Assembly: GCF_029870595.1 (NCBI RefSeq)
Contig: NZ_JAPDIR010000009.1
Span: forward strand, 1 to 64,000
Direction of reading: 5' to 3'
DNA: 64,000 bases
From: Sphingomonas sp. CBMAI 2297
GTDB lineage: Bacteria; Pseudomonadota; Alphaproteobacteria; Sphingomonadales; Sphingomonadaceae
Shown piece by piece: positions 8,921 through 18,929 of this stretch (its first letter is position 1; each line of letters begins with the position of its first letter). Under the pieces are notes generated by a model. That model saw only the letters and a list, made by a program, of their open reading frames with translations, had not been told where the DNA came from and searched no databases. A program made the position numbers and the translations under genes.

Positions 8921-9277
8921 TCACCGCATGCGGCTGTCCATGCCGGCCGAAGCGAGACGATCCTGACGCACGCGGGATGCCAATGTCATGATCCTGGCGT
9001 CGGCCTGGCGCACCGCGGCGATGCGACAGCGCTCGCTTTCGGCCGACGGCAGGATGCCGATATGCGGATATGCGTCGCAGGCACGCGCCGCCGCCTGGCG
9101 GACACGTGCGCGCGCCGTCCTGACGCCGGCATCGCTTGCAAGGTCGAGATCGCGCGTGGAGACGATGATCCTGCTGGATCCATGCATGCCGGTGCCGGAA
9201 TCGATCATAGTTGCGCCGGCGACGTTCGACGAGCCCAGAAGGGCGAGGGACGCCAATCCCAGATATGCTATACGCAT
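8921..9277 (-). CDS. UrcA family protein
   Basis: 118 residues from ATG 9277. Signal peptide MRIAYLGLASLALLGSSNVA. The mature chain carries the UrcA pattern: IIVSTRDLDLASDAGVRTA, an arginine-rich helix (RARVRQAAARACDAY) and two cysteines (RACD and ERCR) that probably form a disulfide. UrcA proteins are small exported proteins of unknown function, frequent in multiple copies in sphingomonads and caulobacters. The longer frame to 9400 adds residues with no family resemblance. The gene is convergent with the LytTR regulator. Confidence 0.8.
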   Translation of the reverse strand: MRIAYLGLASLALLGSSNVAGATMIDSGTGMHGSSRIIVSTRDLDLASDAGVRTARARVRQAAARACDAYPHIGILPSAESERCRIAAVRQADARIMTLASRVRQDRLASAGMDSRMR

Positions 9278-9684
9278 CACATCATTCCCATGTTGTTCAG
9301 GCCGATCGCGCGCTCCGGAGGAGGGCGATGACGCATGGATATTCGATGGAGCGGGCCGGGCGTCGTCCTCTTCGACCGGCCGCGGGCAGCATTCTATCAA
9401 TCGCCGCGGCGCGCGATGAACGACAGACGGGATTCGACGAGCGGTCCGGATTTCCCTGCAAACGGGCTGAGTACTCCCGGGGATTGCCCTGGCATGGATG
9501 AACTCGGCGCTATTCCATGGCCTTTAGCCGGAACGCCGCCATGGGGGGAAGCGCCTCCCGCGAGATCGATAATATACATTATGTAAAATGCCGACGACAC
9601 CGGAACCGACGGCATCGGGCCCTTCGAGCCCCCTCGCATCGCCCACAGGCCCCCGGCCGCAGCCGGAGGCCCTTGGAAGCGCGA
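9278..9684. other. 407-base intergenic region without a convincing gene
   Basis: It lies upstream of UrcA and downstream of the acyl-CoA dehydrogenase. Short open frames on both strands have no recognisable product. The only distinctive feature is an AT-rich island at 9569-9588 with the 11-base palindrome TACATTATGTA (9575-9585). A GC-rich hairpin near 9648-9671 is listed separately. Confidence 0.5.
9648..9671 (-). terminator. GC-rich hairpin downstream of the acyl-CoA dehydrogenase
   Basis: Read on the minus strand, GGCCTCCGGC pairs with GCCGGGGGCC around a short loop with one G-T wobble. It starts 14 bases after the stop codon at 9685. It lacks a U-tract, so efficient intrinsic termination is uncertain. 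Confidence 0.4.
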
Positions 9685-11487
<1,803 letters not shown>

Positions 11488-11504
11488 TTCAGGTTCCTCG
11501 GGGG

Positions 11505-11924
11505 CTAGTCGCTGCTTTTGAGCAGCTCGACGAATTGCTGGAGCTCGGCGATGTGCGCGTCGATGTCGCGCTTCTGGTTCTCGAGCAGGCCGATCCGCTC
11601 GAGGCAGCGCTCGAGCGTGACCTGCTTCTGGGTGCTGCGGCCGTCGCCGACATCGTAGAGGTCGATCATCTCGCGGATCTCGGCCAGGCTGAAGCCGACG
11701 CGCTTGCCGCGCAGGATCCAGGCGAGCCGGGCGCGGTCGCGGTGCGAATAGATGCGGGTGGTGCCGCGGCGCTCGGGGCCGATCAGCCCCTCGTCCTCGT
11801 AGAAACGCAGCGCCCGCGGGGTGACCGAGAATTCGGCGCACAGGTCCGAAATGGTGAAGGATTCGCGGTCCGGACGCGATTCGATCGGCGCCAGGGCCTC
11901 GAGCGGAAAGGCTGGTGCGTTCAT
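11505..11924 (-). CDS. MerR-family regulator of acyl-CoA catabolism (LiuR-like)
   Basis: 139 residues from ATG 11924 (141 from ATG 11930). Winged HTH at about 20-90: [20 protein letters not shown], then [21 protein letters not shown] long C-terminal dimerisation coiled coil follows ([20 protein letters not shown]). There are no metal-binding cysteines, which matches the LiuR branch that controls acyl-CoA or branched-chain amino-acid catabolism. It lies immediately upstream of, and presumably regulates, the acyl-CoA dehydrogenase. Start and promoter geometry suggest a leaderless message (see the site at 11933-11961). Confidence 0.85.
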   Translation of the reverse strand: MNAPAFPLEALAPIESRPDRESFTISDLCAEFSVTPRALRFYEDEGLIGPERRGTTRIYSHRDRARLAWILRGKRVGFSLAEIREMIDLYDVGDGRSTQKQVTLERCLERIGLLENQKRDIDAHIAELQQFVELLKSSD

Positions 11925-11932
11925 GGGCATGG

Positions 11933-11961
11933 AAATTACCTTCCCTTTACGTGAACGTCAA
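11933..11961 (-). promoter_or_regulatory. MerR promoter with palindromic operator in the spacer
   Basis: On the minus strand TTGACG (11961-11956), a 17-base spacer and TAATTT (11938-11933) form a sigma-70-like promoter. The near-palindrome TTTACGTGAACGTCAA (plus-strand sense, 11946-11961) covers the -35 and part of the spacer, the usual place for a MerR dimer. The predicted transcription start falls near 11926, next to the ATG codons at 11930 and 11924. Confidence 0.6.
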
Positions 11962-12510
11962 CTCTTCGGGCGCCGAAAAGTCGCGAAAGTACCGACCCCA
12001 TCGCGCGCGGCTCCCCTCGCCCCCGTTCGGCGCCCGCGACGGCGCGCCGCCCGCAAGGGGCGTGACATGGGCTATGTTCGCGCATCGACATGACGCGAGT
12101 GTTTCAGGGGAAATCCAACATTGGAAGCGGCGGGGAAATGCCGGCTGCCCTCGGGTATGAGCCGGATTGGCGGACGCCTGTTCCTCCATCGGCATCGCTG
12201 CTCTCCACGGTCACCCCTGCCCGCGCGAACTCTCCCGTCGTCCCTGCATATTCTCCGCCGTCACGCCCGCGAAGGCGGGGATCCAGGGCCAGGAGCAAGG
12301 ACGCGAAGCTCGCCTTGCCGTATCCGGCAAGCCCAAGCGCGATTGCTTCGATTGTCCCGCGCTACCCTGGATCCCCGCCTTCGCGGGGATGACGGGAGAG
12401 TTCGCGGGGATGACAGTGGAGAATATACGGGGAGAGCTCGCGGGACGATGATGGTAGAATATGCCGGAGCACCAGGACGCCGGGACGGCGGTGGGGAACA
12501 AAGCCCTGCC
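11962..12510. other. Intergenic region made largely of nested inverted repeats
   Basis: No convincing gene. It contains repeat element A (12259-12394), flanked by further inverted modules: CGCGAACTCTCCCGTCGTCC near 12225 is mirrored near 12400-12460, and GCATATTCTCC is mirrored by GGAGAATATAC. The rest (11962-12224) is unremarkable GC-rich sequence. Confidence 0.6.
12259..12394. repeat. Interspersed element A (about 136 bp, inverted-repeat ends)
   Basis: The ends read CGTCACGCCCGCGAAGGCGG and, inverted, CCGCCTTCGCGGGGATGACG. Inside are CTTGCCGTATCCGGCAAGCC and GATTGCTTCGATTGTCCCGC. Versions of ends and interior recur at 19027-19163 (reverse orientation), 36401-36526 and 47244-47379, so this is a mobile-like or REP-type family, not a chance palindrome. 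Confidence 0.8.
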
Positions 12511-13017
12511 CTAGCCTCCTCCGCAGAGCCTGCGCCCATTGGCGTCGCGCATCGCCGAGGCCTCGGCGGCCGACTCGCTCAGCCGGACGACTTCCAGGCC
12601 GGCATAGGAGGCGCGCTTGGCGCAGTACCGGTTGCAGCCATCGGGCAGCGCGCCGGGAAAGGCGATCTTGTCGCCATCATATTTCGCGTCGAACGAGCAG
12701 CTGCCATCCTCGCCCAGCTCGACATGGAGCGACTCCCCCACCCGGCTCGCCCGGCCCGAGCCGCTGCAGGTGATGCGGTCGCCATAATCGACGAACGCGC
12801 CGATCCGATAGCCGAGCTGCTCGTCGGGAACGATGCAGATGCGATCGGTGTCGCGGGCATAGAGGCCGGCGATATCGGTATCGGCGGGGTTGCGGATCAG
12901 GCCGCGCTCGATCGCGGCCTTTTCCAGGTCCTGGGGAGGCTGGGCCTTGTCGGCCTGCTTGGTGCCGCCCGAACAGGCGGCCAGGAGCAGCATGAGGAGC
13001 AGCCCGGCGCGCTTCAC
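12511..13017 (-). CDS. Putative lipoprotein of unknown function
   Basis: 168 residues from GTG 13017, which overlaps the hisI stop by four bases (GTGA), so translation is coupled. [18 protein letters not shown] is a lipoprotein signal with lipobox LAAC. The mature domain has five further cysteines (RICIV, ITCSG, GSCSF, DGCNRYC) and ends RRLCGGG, suggesting a small disulfide-stabilised periplasmic domain. I do not recognise a function, and coupling to histidine biosynthesis gives no clear hint. Confidence 0.75.
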   Translation of the reverse strand: MKRAGLLLMLLLAACSGGTKQADKAQPPQDLEKAAIERGLIRNPADTDIAGLYARDTDRICIVPDEQLGYRIGAFVDYGDRITCSGSGRASRVGESLHVELGEDGSCSFDAKYDGDKIAFPGALPDGCNRYCAKRASYAGLEVVRLSESAAEASAMRDANGRRLCGGG

Positions 13018-13370
13018 TTCCGGACCAGCTTTCCGCCTTCGATCACGCGATAGAAGCAGCTCGGCGCGCCGGTGTGGCAGGCCGGCCCCTGCGGCTCGAC
13101 CTTGAGCCAGACGCAATCCTGGTCGCAATCGATGCGGGCCTCGACCAGCTTGAGGACATGGCCCGAAGTCTCGCCCTTCTTCCAGAGTCGGCCCCGGCTG
13201 CGCGACCAGAAGGTCGCCTCGCCGGTGTCGAGCGTGGCCTGGAGCGCCTCGGCGTTCATGTGCGCGACCATCAGCACCGAACCGTCGGGCGCGGTGCAGA
13301 CGGCGGTGATCAGGCCGGCGGCGTCATATTTCGGGTCGAGCAGGGCGCCCGTTTCGCGATTGGTGTCCAC
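13014..13370 (-). CDS. hisI: Phosphoribosyl-AMP cyclohydrolase
   Basis: 118 residues, GTG start at 13370. It opens the adenine ring of phosphoribosyl-AMP, the third step of histidine synthesis. Diagnostic motifs: [33 protein letters not shown] and the zinc-binding [13 protein letters not shown], with a third cysteine in GPACHTG. It is the stand-alone form without a fused HisE domain. Other his genes are not in the window. The lipoprotein gene downstream is translationally coupled to it. Confidence 0.95.
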   Translation of the reverse strand: MDTNRETGALLDPKYDAAGLITAVCTAPDGSVLMVAHMNAEALQATLDTGEATFWSRSRGRLWKKGETSGHVLKLVEARIDCDQDCVWLKVEPQGPACHTGAPSCFYRVIEGGKLVRK

Positions 13371-13390
13371 CGGAACGTTCTAGCCCAACT

Positions 13391-13479
13391 CGTCACCCCG
13401 GCGAAAGCCGGGGCCTCCTGCGCTGGCGCTTGCGGCCTGGGATCCCGCCCCGGATCCATTCCGGGCCGCCGGGATGACG
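13391..13479. repeat. REP/REPIN-like paired palindrome E
   Basis: It starts CGTCACCCCGGCGAAAGCCG and ends GGGCCGCCGGGATGACG, with the GTCA...TGAC ends seen in the other repeats of the window. It fills the gap between hisI and the Rho-N-like gene. Confidence 0.6.
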
Positions 13480-13480
13480 A

Positions 13481-13735
13481 TCACTTATGATCCCGGATCG
13501 CCTTCACCAGCGCGTCCTTGTCCATTTCCGAGCGGCCCGCGATGCCGATCTTCCTCGCCTCGTCGTAGAGCTGCGCCTTCGAGCGGCTCTCCAGCGTTCC
13601 GCCGGGATGGTCGAGCGTCCCCGCCGCCTGGGCGTTGGCGATTCGCGCCGCCTTTTCCTTCGAGGCGCCTTCGTCGCGGAGTTTCTCGTAGAGTTCGCCG
13701 TTCTTTATCTGCGGTCCGTGGTCGTGCCCGGGCAT
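13481..13735 (-). CDS. Small Rho-N/SAP-like domain protein (DUF7218 type)
   Basis: 84 residues from ATG 13735. MPGHDHGPQIKNGELYEKLR, then a charged helix with GASKEKAARIANAQAAG and a C-terminal KAQLYDEARKIGIAGRSEMD that looks like a Rho-N-terminal/SAP-type helix-extended-loop-helix. Such small domains bind nucleic acids in larger proteins; here the role is unknown. Very hydrophilic, no signal peptide, so probably cytoplasmic. The longer frame to 13810 is not supported. Divergent from purF, with 131 bases between starts. Confidence 0.7.
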   Translation of the reverse strand: MPGHDHGPQIKNGELYEKLRDEGASKEKAARIANAQAAGTLDHPGGTLESRSKAQLYDEARKIGIAGRSEMDKDALVKAIRDHK

Positions 13736-13866
13736 GGATCGTCTCCTTCTGCCCTGAAAAACCAACGAAAAAGCCAGCAAGTTCATTTCTTTGTGACAGA
13801 CCGGCGACAAACCGCGCCGAAGCGCCTATATGCCCGCTCGACAGTTCCCAACCCCCTCGAGGGCTG

Positions 13867-15327
13867 ATGCTTACCACGAACCCGTTCGATGACGACAAGC
13901 TGCGCGAAGAGTGCGGCATTTTCGGCGTATCCGGCATGGACGGCGCCGCCGCCGCGGTCGCGCTCGGCCTGCACGCGCTGCAACACCGCGGCCAGGAGGC
14001 GGCGGGCATCACCAGCTTCGATGGCCACCAGTTCCATACGCACCGCGCGATGGGCCATGTCGCGGGCAATTTCGACCGCGACGAAGTGATCCGCGCGCTG
14101 CACGGCAATGTCGCCTGCGGCCATGTCCGCTATTCGACCACGGGGGAGACCGCGCTGCGCAACGTGCAGCCGCTCTATGCCGAGCTGGCGAGCGGCGGCT
14201 TCGCGATCGCGCACAACGGCAATATCTCGAACGCAATGCGCCTGCGCCGCGACCTGATCCGCCGCGGCGCGATCTTCCAGTCGACCTCGGACACCGAGGT
14301 GATCATCCACCTCGTCGCCACTTCGCAGTTCCGCACGCTGATCGATCGCTTCATCGACGCGCTCAAGCAGGTCGAGGGCGCCTATTCGCTGATCGTGATG
14401 ACGCCCGAGGGCATGATCGCCTGCCGCGATCCGCTGGGCATCCGCCCGCTGGTGATGGGCAAGCTCGACGATACGATCGTGTTCGCATCGGAAACGGTAG
14501 CGCTGGACGTGGTCGGCGCCGACTATGTCCGCGACGTGGAGCCGGGCGAACTGGTGATCGTCAAGGGCGGCGAGATCAGCTCGCACAAGCCCTTCGCGCC
14601 GGTGGGGCCGCGGCCCTGCATCTTCGAATATGTCTATTTCTCGCGCCCCGATTCGATCAGCGACAACCGCTCGGTCTATTCGGTGCGCAAGGCGATCGGC
14701 GCGCAGCTGGCGGTCGAGGCACCGGTGGAGGCCGATCTGGTCGTCCCCGTCCCCGATTCGGGCGTGCCGGCGGCGATCGGCTATGCCCAGCAGAGCGGCA
14801 TCCCGTTCGAGCTCGGCATCATCCGCTCGCACTATGTCGGCCGCACCTTCATCCAGCCGGGCGACAAGGTCCGCCACCTGGGCGTGAAGCTCAAGCACAA
14901 CGCCAATCGCGAGCTGATCAAGGGCAAGCGCGTGGTGCTGATCGACGATTCGATCGTGCGCGGCACCACTTCGCTGAAGATCGTGCAGATGATGCGCGAG
15001 GCCGGCGCGGCCGAGGTGCACATGCGCATCGCCTCGCCGCCGACGCGGCATTCGTGCTTCTACGGCGTCGATACGCCGGAACGGGCCAAGCTGCTGGCGG
15101 CCAAGCTCGACGTGGGCGGGATGACCGACTTCATCCATGCCGACAGCCTGGCCTTCATCTCGATCGACGGCCTGTACAAGGCGCTGGGCGAGGCGCGCCG
15201 CGCGGACATCCATCCGAAATATTGCGATGCCTGCTTCACCGGCGAATATCCGACCGCGCTGACCGACCAGGACGAGAACGGCCCGCCGGCCGACCAGTTC
15301 GCGCTGCTCCACGAGCGGGTGGGCTGA
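13867..15327 (+). CDS. purF: Amidophosphoribosyltransferase
   Basis: 486 residues from ATG 13867. First committed step of purine synthesis: PRPP plus glutamine to phosphoribosylamine. The N-terminal glutaminase domain is class II, with catalytic Cys16 after a short propeptide (LREECGIFGVSG), GLHALQHRGQEAAGI and VACGHVRYSTTG. The C-terminal phosphoribosyltransferase domain has the PRPP loop VVLIDDSIVRGTT (Asp360/Asp361). A longer open frame upstream (from 13474) lacks family similarity. The SDR gene follows after seven bases. Confidence 0.97.
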   Translation: MLTTNPFDDDKLREECGIFGVSGMDGAAAAVALGLHALQHRGQEAAGITSFDGHQFHTHRAMGHVAGNFDRDEVIRALHGNVACGHVRYSTTGETALRNVQPLYAELASGGFAIAHNGNISNAMRLRRDLIRRGAIFQSTSDTEVIIHLVATSQFRTLIDRFIDALKQVEGAYSLIVMTPEGMIACRDPLGIRPLVMGKLDDTIVFASETVALDVVGADYVRDVEPGELVIVKGGEISSHKPFAPVGPRPCIFEYVYFSRPDSISDNRSVYSVRKAIGAQLAVEAPVEADLVVPVPDSGVPAAIGYAQQSGIPFELGIIRSHYVGRTFIQPGDKVRHLGVKLKHNANRELIKGKRVVLIDDSIVRGTTSLKIVQMMREAGAAEVHMRIASPPTRHSCFYGVDTPERAKLLAAKLDVGGMTDFIHADSLAFISIDGLYKALGEARRADIHPKYCDACFTGEYPTALTDQDENGPPADQFALLHERVG

Positions 15328-15334
15328 TCCAGGC

Positions 15335-16048
15335 ATGCGCGAGGGGGCATTTTCCGGGCGCACGGCGCTCGTCACCGGCGCGAGCCGCGGCATCGGCGCG
15401 GCGACGGCGCTGGAGCTGGCCAGGCAGGGCGCGCATGTGATCCTGACTGCGCGCACCGCGGGCGGGCTCGAGGAAGTCGAGGAGGCGATCTTCGCGGCCG
15501 GTGGCTCGGCGACGATCGCGCCGCTGGACCTGACCGAGAATGACGGCATCGCCCGCCTTGCCGAGGCGATCTCCGGGCGCTGGGCGGCACTGGACCTGCT
15601 CGTGCTCAACGCGGCGACGCTCGGCACGCTGAGCGCGGTGCCGGCGATCGACTTCAAGGAATTCGCCAAGGTGCTGACGCTCAACGTCACTGCCCAGGCG
15701 GCGATGCTCGCGGCGTTCGATCCCATGCTCAAGGCATCGGACGGTGCGCGCGTGATCGGCGTCTCCTCGAGCGTGGGCCGCACGGCCCGGGCCTATTGGG
15801 GCGTCTATGGCGCGTCCAAGGCGGCGTTCGAGAATCTGCTGCTCACCTATGGCGAGGAAGTCGCGCATATCAGCAAGGTGCGCGTCGGCATCGTCGATCC
15901 GGGCGCGACCCGCACCAGGATGCGCGCCCGCGCCTTTCCCGGCGAGGATCCGGCGACGGTGAAGGCGCCCGAGGCCGTCGCCGCGCGGATCGCGGCGCTG
16001 GCGGTCTCCGGCTTCGAGACCGGGCATTTCGAGCGGGTCGAGGGCTAG
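15335..16048 (+). CDS. Short-chain dehydrogenase/reductase
   Basis: 237 residues. Rossmann fold with TGASRGIGAATA (TGxxxGIG cofactor motif), LNAATLG in the NNAG position, catalytic Ser in VIGVSSSVGR and YGASKAA (YxxxK). The proline-rich glycine loop IVDPGATRTRMRA follows. The arginine after the glycine motif and TART at the beta-2 end suggest NADP(H). It resembles the YciK-like SDRs often placed next to purF in sphingomonads; the substrate is unknown. Its 3' end overlaps the antisense extension of the toxin frame. Confidence 0.88.
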   Translation: MREGAFSGRTALVTGASRGIGAATALELARQGAHVILTARTAGGLEEVEEAIFAAGGSATIAPLDLTENDGIARLAEAISGRWAALDLLVLNAATLGTLSAVPAIDFKEFAKVLTLNVTAQAAMLAAFDPMLKASDGARVIGVSSSVGRTARAYWGVYGASKAAFENLLLTYGEEVAHISKVRVGIVDPGATRTRMRARAFPGEDPATVKAPEAVAARIAALAVSGFETGHFERVEG

Positions 16049-16364
16049 CGCGCGGCGAGCAGCCGGTGGCGCGGCGCCCGTCGGCGATGAGCAAGACGAA
16101 AACCGCATTGTCGAGCACCCGATAGCCGAGACGATATGGCGCGACGAGAAGCTGCCGATGGTCGCGGTCGCCCATCTCCTCAAGCTCGCGTGGAACGCTG
16201 CCCCGAAAGGGAAATTCGGCGAGCGAGGCTATGCGTGCCTCGATCTTCTCGACTGTCGCGAAGGCTTCCTCGCCCGAATGGTGATCCGCGATATGATCGC
16301 CGATCACCTCAAGGTCGTTCCGGGCTTCATGTGTCAGGAAGACCGTGAAACTGGACGTTGCCAT
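15870..16364 (-). CDS. ParE/RelE-superfamily toxin, probable C-terminal frameshift
   Basis: The first 99 residues are a good type II toxin: MATSSFTVFLTHEARNDLEV, a helical hairpin with VEKIEARIASLAEFPFRGS, then LVAPYRLGYRVLDNAVFVLL and IADGRR. Family members normally end about ten residues later. Here the frame runs on for 65 arginine/proline-rich residues antisense to the SDR gene. Ignoring two bases (GC) after GGGCGCCGC would restore RRHRLLAAR and a stop at 16045, giving 105 residues. I read this as a 2-base insertion or a sequencing error. The start ATG overlaps the antitoxin-like stop by one base. Confidence 0.6.
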   Translation of the reverse strand: MATSSFTVFLTHEARNDLEVIGDHIADHHSGEEAFATVEKIEARIASLAEFPFRGSVPRELEEMGDRDHRQLLVAPYRLGYRVLDNAVFVLLIADGRRATGCSPRASPRPARNARSRSRRPPAPRSARRRPRAPSPSPDPRRERRGRASWCGSRPDRRCRRAPC

Positions 16365-16510
16365 CAGCGCTTGGCGAGCTTGGCCTTGAGATCGGCGAAG
16401 ACCTCATCCGCGAGGCGATAGCGCCCGGCCTCGATGTCCTTCTGCTCCAGCGCCAGGATCTTGAGCAGCGCGAGCGTCTCCTGATCCTGCCCGAGGCCGC
16501 CCGTAACGCC
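16364..16510 (-). pseudogene. RelB/ParD-like antitoxin remnant lacking a start codon
   Basis: The frame ending TGA at 16364-16366 reads QDQETLALLKILALEQKDIE, then AGRYRLADEVFADLKAKLAK, the helical C-terminus of antitoxins partnered with ParE-type toxins. Its stop overlaps the toxin ATG, the normal antitoxin-toxin arrangement. Upstream the frame is closed by a TGA inside the beta-lactamase 3' end, and no ATG, GTG or TTG lies between. It is therefore 5'-truncated or uses an unusual start. It was too short and start-less to appear as a normal ORF. Confidence 0.55.
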
Positions 16511-17691
16511 TATTTCGCCGCCGCCTCGAACAGGCGGTCAAGGAATGCCGTGCGCGCCTTGCCATAGGCTTCGTCCGAGGCCTTGGGTGCGGCGGCCGAG
16601 ACGGCGATCACCACCTTCGACTTCGGATCGATGCGGATCGTCTGGCCGAAAATGCCCTGGGCGCCGAAGCGGCCCTCCGGATAGGTCCACCATTGATAGC
16701 CATAGCCGCGGCCCGGCACGCCGATATCGGCATGGGCGGCGGTCGACTGGCGATACCAGCCGGCGGGCACGGCGCCCTTCCCGCCCTCGAGCACGAACTG
16801 GCCCATCCGGGCATAGTCGCGCAACGACACCGAGAGGCAGCAGCCGCTGACTTCGTGGCCGGACGGATCGACCATCCAGAACGCGTCCTGCTCCATGCCA
16901 TAGGGCTTCCAGATCTTCTCGCTGAGATAGGTGGCGAGCGGCTTCCCGGTGGCGCGCATCACCAGCACGCCGATCAGATTGGTCTCGCCGGTCTTGTAGA
17001 CCCATTTGCTGCCGGGCGCGAACTCGCGCGGGAGCTTCTTCATGTAATAGACGGTGGGATCCTCCCCCGCCGGCACCGGCTCGAGGAACATCCGGGCCAC
17101 GTCGGACTTCGCGTCCGTATAATCCTCGTTCCACTTGACGCCCGACGTCATGGTGAGGAGCTGCGCGATCGTCACCCCGTCATAGCCGCTGCCGGCCAGC
17201 TCGGGGATATATTGGGTCACCGGCTCGTCGACCGACTTGATGAAGCCGTCCCCGATCGCGGCGCCGACCAGCGACGACGTGAAGGACTTGGCGACCGAGA
17301 AGCTGGTCCAGCGCCCCTGCCGCGAATAGCCGCGGGCATAGCGCTCGAGCACGATCTTGCCGTCCTTGAGCACGATCAGCCCGGCGACATTCTGCTGGGC
17401 GATGAACGCGTCGATATCGGCATCGGGAAAGGCCAGCGGCTTGCCGGCGGGCAGCGGATGGACCTTGCCGCCGGCCTGGACGACATGGCCGGGAAAGAGC
17501 TTCTCCATGTGCGGGAAATTCTGGTCGCGCTGGGCCTGGCTCCAGAACAGCACTTCGGCGCCCACCTTGCGCAGCCCGGAATTGTCGCCCGGCTGCATCT
17601 GCACCTCGGGCGAGGCGACCGCCTGCGCCATCGCGCCCTGCCCCGCGAACGCCCCGAGCGCCAGCGCGCCCGCCAGAAGCCAGTTCTTCAT
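16510..17691 (-). CDS. Exported serine hydrolase, class C beta-lactamase family
   Basis: 393 residues from ATG 17691, preceded by GGAGGAGGGGG. Signal peptide MKNWLLAGALALGAFAGQ, then AMAQ. Catalytic SxxK is SVAK (Ser132, Lys135), followed by YKTGETNLIG in the Tyr-x-Asn region and a C-terminal GIFGQTIRIDPKSKVVIAVS segment typical of the fold. Many proteins in this family are esterases or peptidases, not resistance enzymes, and the substrate is not evident. Its start codon overlaps the stop of the CFA synthase gene by four bases, so the two are co-expressed. Confidence 0.85.
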   Translation of the reverse strand: MKNWLLAGALALGAFAGQGAMAQAVASPEVQMQPGDNSGLRKVGAEVLFWSQAQRDQNFPHMEKLFPGHVVQAGGKVHPLPAGKPLAFPDADIDAFIAQQNVAGLIVLKDGKIVLERYARGYSRQGRWTSFSVAKSFTSSLVGAAIGDGFIKSVDEPVTQYIPELAGSGYDGVTIAQLLTMTSGVKWNEDYTDAKSDVARMFLEPVPAGEDPTVYYMKKLPREFAPGSKWVYKTGETNLIGVLVMRATGKPLATYLSEKIWKPYGMEQDAFWMVDPSGHEVSGCCLSVSLRDYARMGQFVLEGGKGAVPAGWYRQSTAAHADIGVPGRGYGYQWWTYPEGRFGAQGIFGQTIRIDPKSKVVIAVSAAAPKASDEAYGKARTAFLDRLFEAAAK

Positions 17692-18929
17692 ACCCCCTCC
17701 TCCTTCACCAAGGTGAGCTGGACGACGTCGATCCCGCCGCCTCTGAACCCACCTTCGCAATACATGAGATAATAACGCCACAAATTTATGAATTTGCTAT
17801 CGAATTTACTCGGAAGCTCACCCGATTCCACCACCGTGTCGAATGTTTCGCGCCAGCGCCGCAGCGTCTCGGCATAGTCGGCGCCGAAGCTGGTGCGGTC
17901 GCGCCAGGACAGGCCCCGGGCCTCGGCGAGCGCGCGCAGCCGCGTTTCCGAGAGCAGCATGCCGCCGGGGAAGACATAGGCCTGGATGAAATCGACGTTC
18001 GCGGCATAGTCCTCGAAGAACGCGTCGTCGAAGGTGATGATCTGCAGCGCCGCGCGGCCGCCCGGCTTCAGCGCCCCGGCGATCGCGTCCAGATAGGCCG
18101 GCCAATATTCCCGTCCCACCGCTTCGGCCATCTCGATGCTGGCGACCGCGTCATAGCGTCCCGTGACGTCGCGATAATCGGTAAGCGTGAAGCGCGCGCC
18201 CTGCGGGACGCGCGCCTCGGCCCAGGCCCTTTGCTCGGTCGACAGGGTGATGCCATGGACCCTGCGCCCCTCGCGCACCGCCAGCTCCGCGAAACTGCCC
18301 CAGCCGCAGCCGATCTCGAGGATCTCGTCGCCCGGGCGCGTGGCCGTGCGGGCGAGGATGGCGGCGAGCTTCTCCCGCTGGGCCTCCTCCAGCGACTGGC
18401 CGGGCGCGGTGAACCGCGCGCTCGAATAGGTCATGCCCGGATCGAGCCAGAGCCGGTAGAAGTCGTTGCCCAGGTCATAGTGGAAATGGATGTTCCGCCG
18501 CGAGCCGTTGCGATCGTTGCGCCGCATCGCGTGGATCAGGCGCTTGATGCGCAGCGAGGGGCCGGTTGCCCGGGCCTGGCGGGCCAGCTCGGCCCGGTTG
18601 CGGCCGAACAGCGCGAAGAGCGCCACCGGATCCGGGCTTGCCCATTCGCCAAGGGCCCAGGCCCGGTACCAGCCGATCGAGCCGCCGAGCGCGAGCCGGA
18701 GCAGCGCGCGCCAGCTGCGCAGGTCGACGATCGCGGCGGGCCCGGCTTCCCGGCCGCCGAGCAGGCGCGTGGCGCCGTCGGGCAGGCGAAGTGACAGGCT
18801 GCCGCTGGCGATGCCGGCATCGATCCTGTCCAGCTGGCGGCGGAAGAGAGGCGCGAGCGCTCGCGAGAACCACCCTCCCCTTCGCGGTGCGGGGTCGTTC
18901 GATGGGGGCTGGCTCAGTGGCGCATGCAT
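17688..18929 (-). CDS. cfa: Cyclopropane-fatty-acyl-phospholipid synthase
   Basis: 413 residues from ATG 18929 (a further start at 18941 is possible). It methylates cis double bonds of membrane phospholipid acyl chains with SAM. Landmarks: HYDLGNDFYRLWLDPGMTYS, the SAM motif EILEIGCGWGSFAELAVREG, ITLSTEQRAWAEAR, VASIEMAEAVG, and FIQAYVFPGGMLLSE. The C-terminus is standard (YYLMYCEGGFRGGGIDVVQL). The gene is upstream of and overlaps the serine hydrolase, an arrangement that might concern envelope maintenance. Confidence 0.92.
   Translation of the reverse strand: MHAPLSQPPSNDPAPRRGGWFSRALAPLFRRQLDRIDAGIASGSLSLRLPDGATRLLGGREAGPAAIVDLRSWRALLRLALGGSIGWYRAWALGEWASPDPVALFALFGRNRAELARQARATGPSLRIKRLIHAMRRNDRNGSRRNIHFHYDLGNDFYRLWLDPGMTYSSARFTAPGQSLEEAQREKLAAILARTATRPGDEILEIGCGWGSFAELAVREGRRVHGITLSTEQRAWAEARVPQGARFTLTDYRDVTGRYDAVASIEMAEAVGREYWPAYLDAIAGALKPGGRAALQIITFDDAFFEDYAANVDFIQAYVFPGGMLLSETRLRALAEARGLSWRDRTSFGADYAETLRRWRETFDTVVESGELPSKFDSKFINLWRYYLMYCEGGFRGGGIDVVQLTLVKEEGV

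Noticed and set aside
13474..15327. 617-residue version of PurF
   Set aside because: The catalytic cysteine must lie close to the N-terminus after a short propeptide; only the ATG at 13867 fits.
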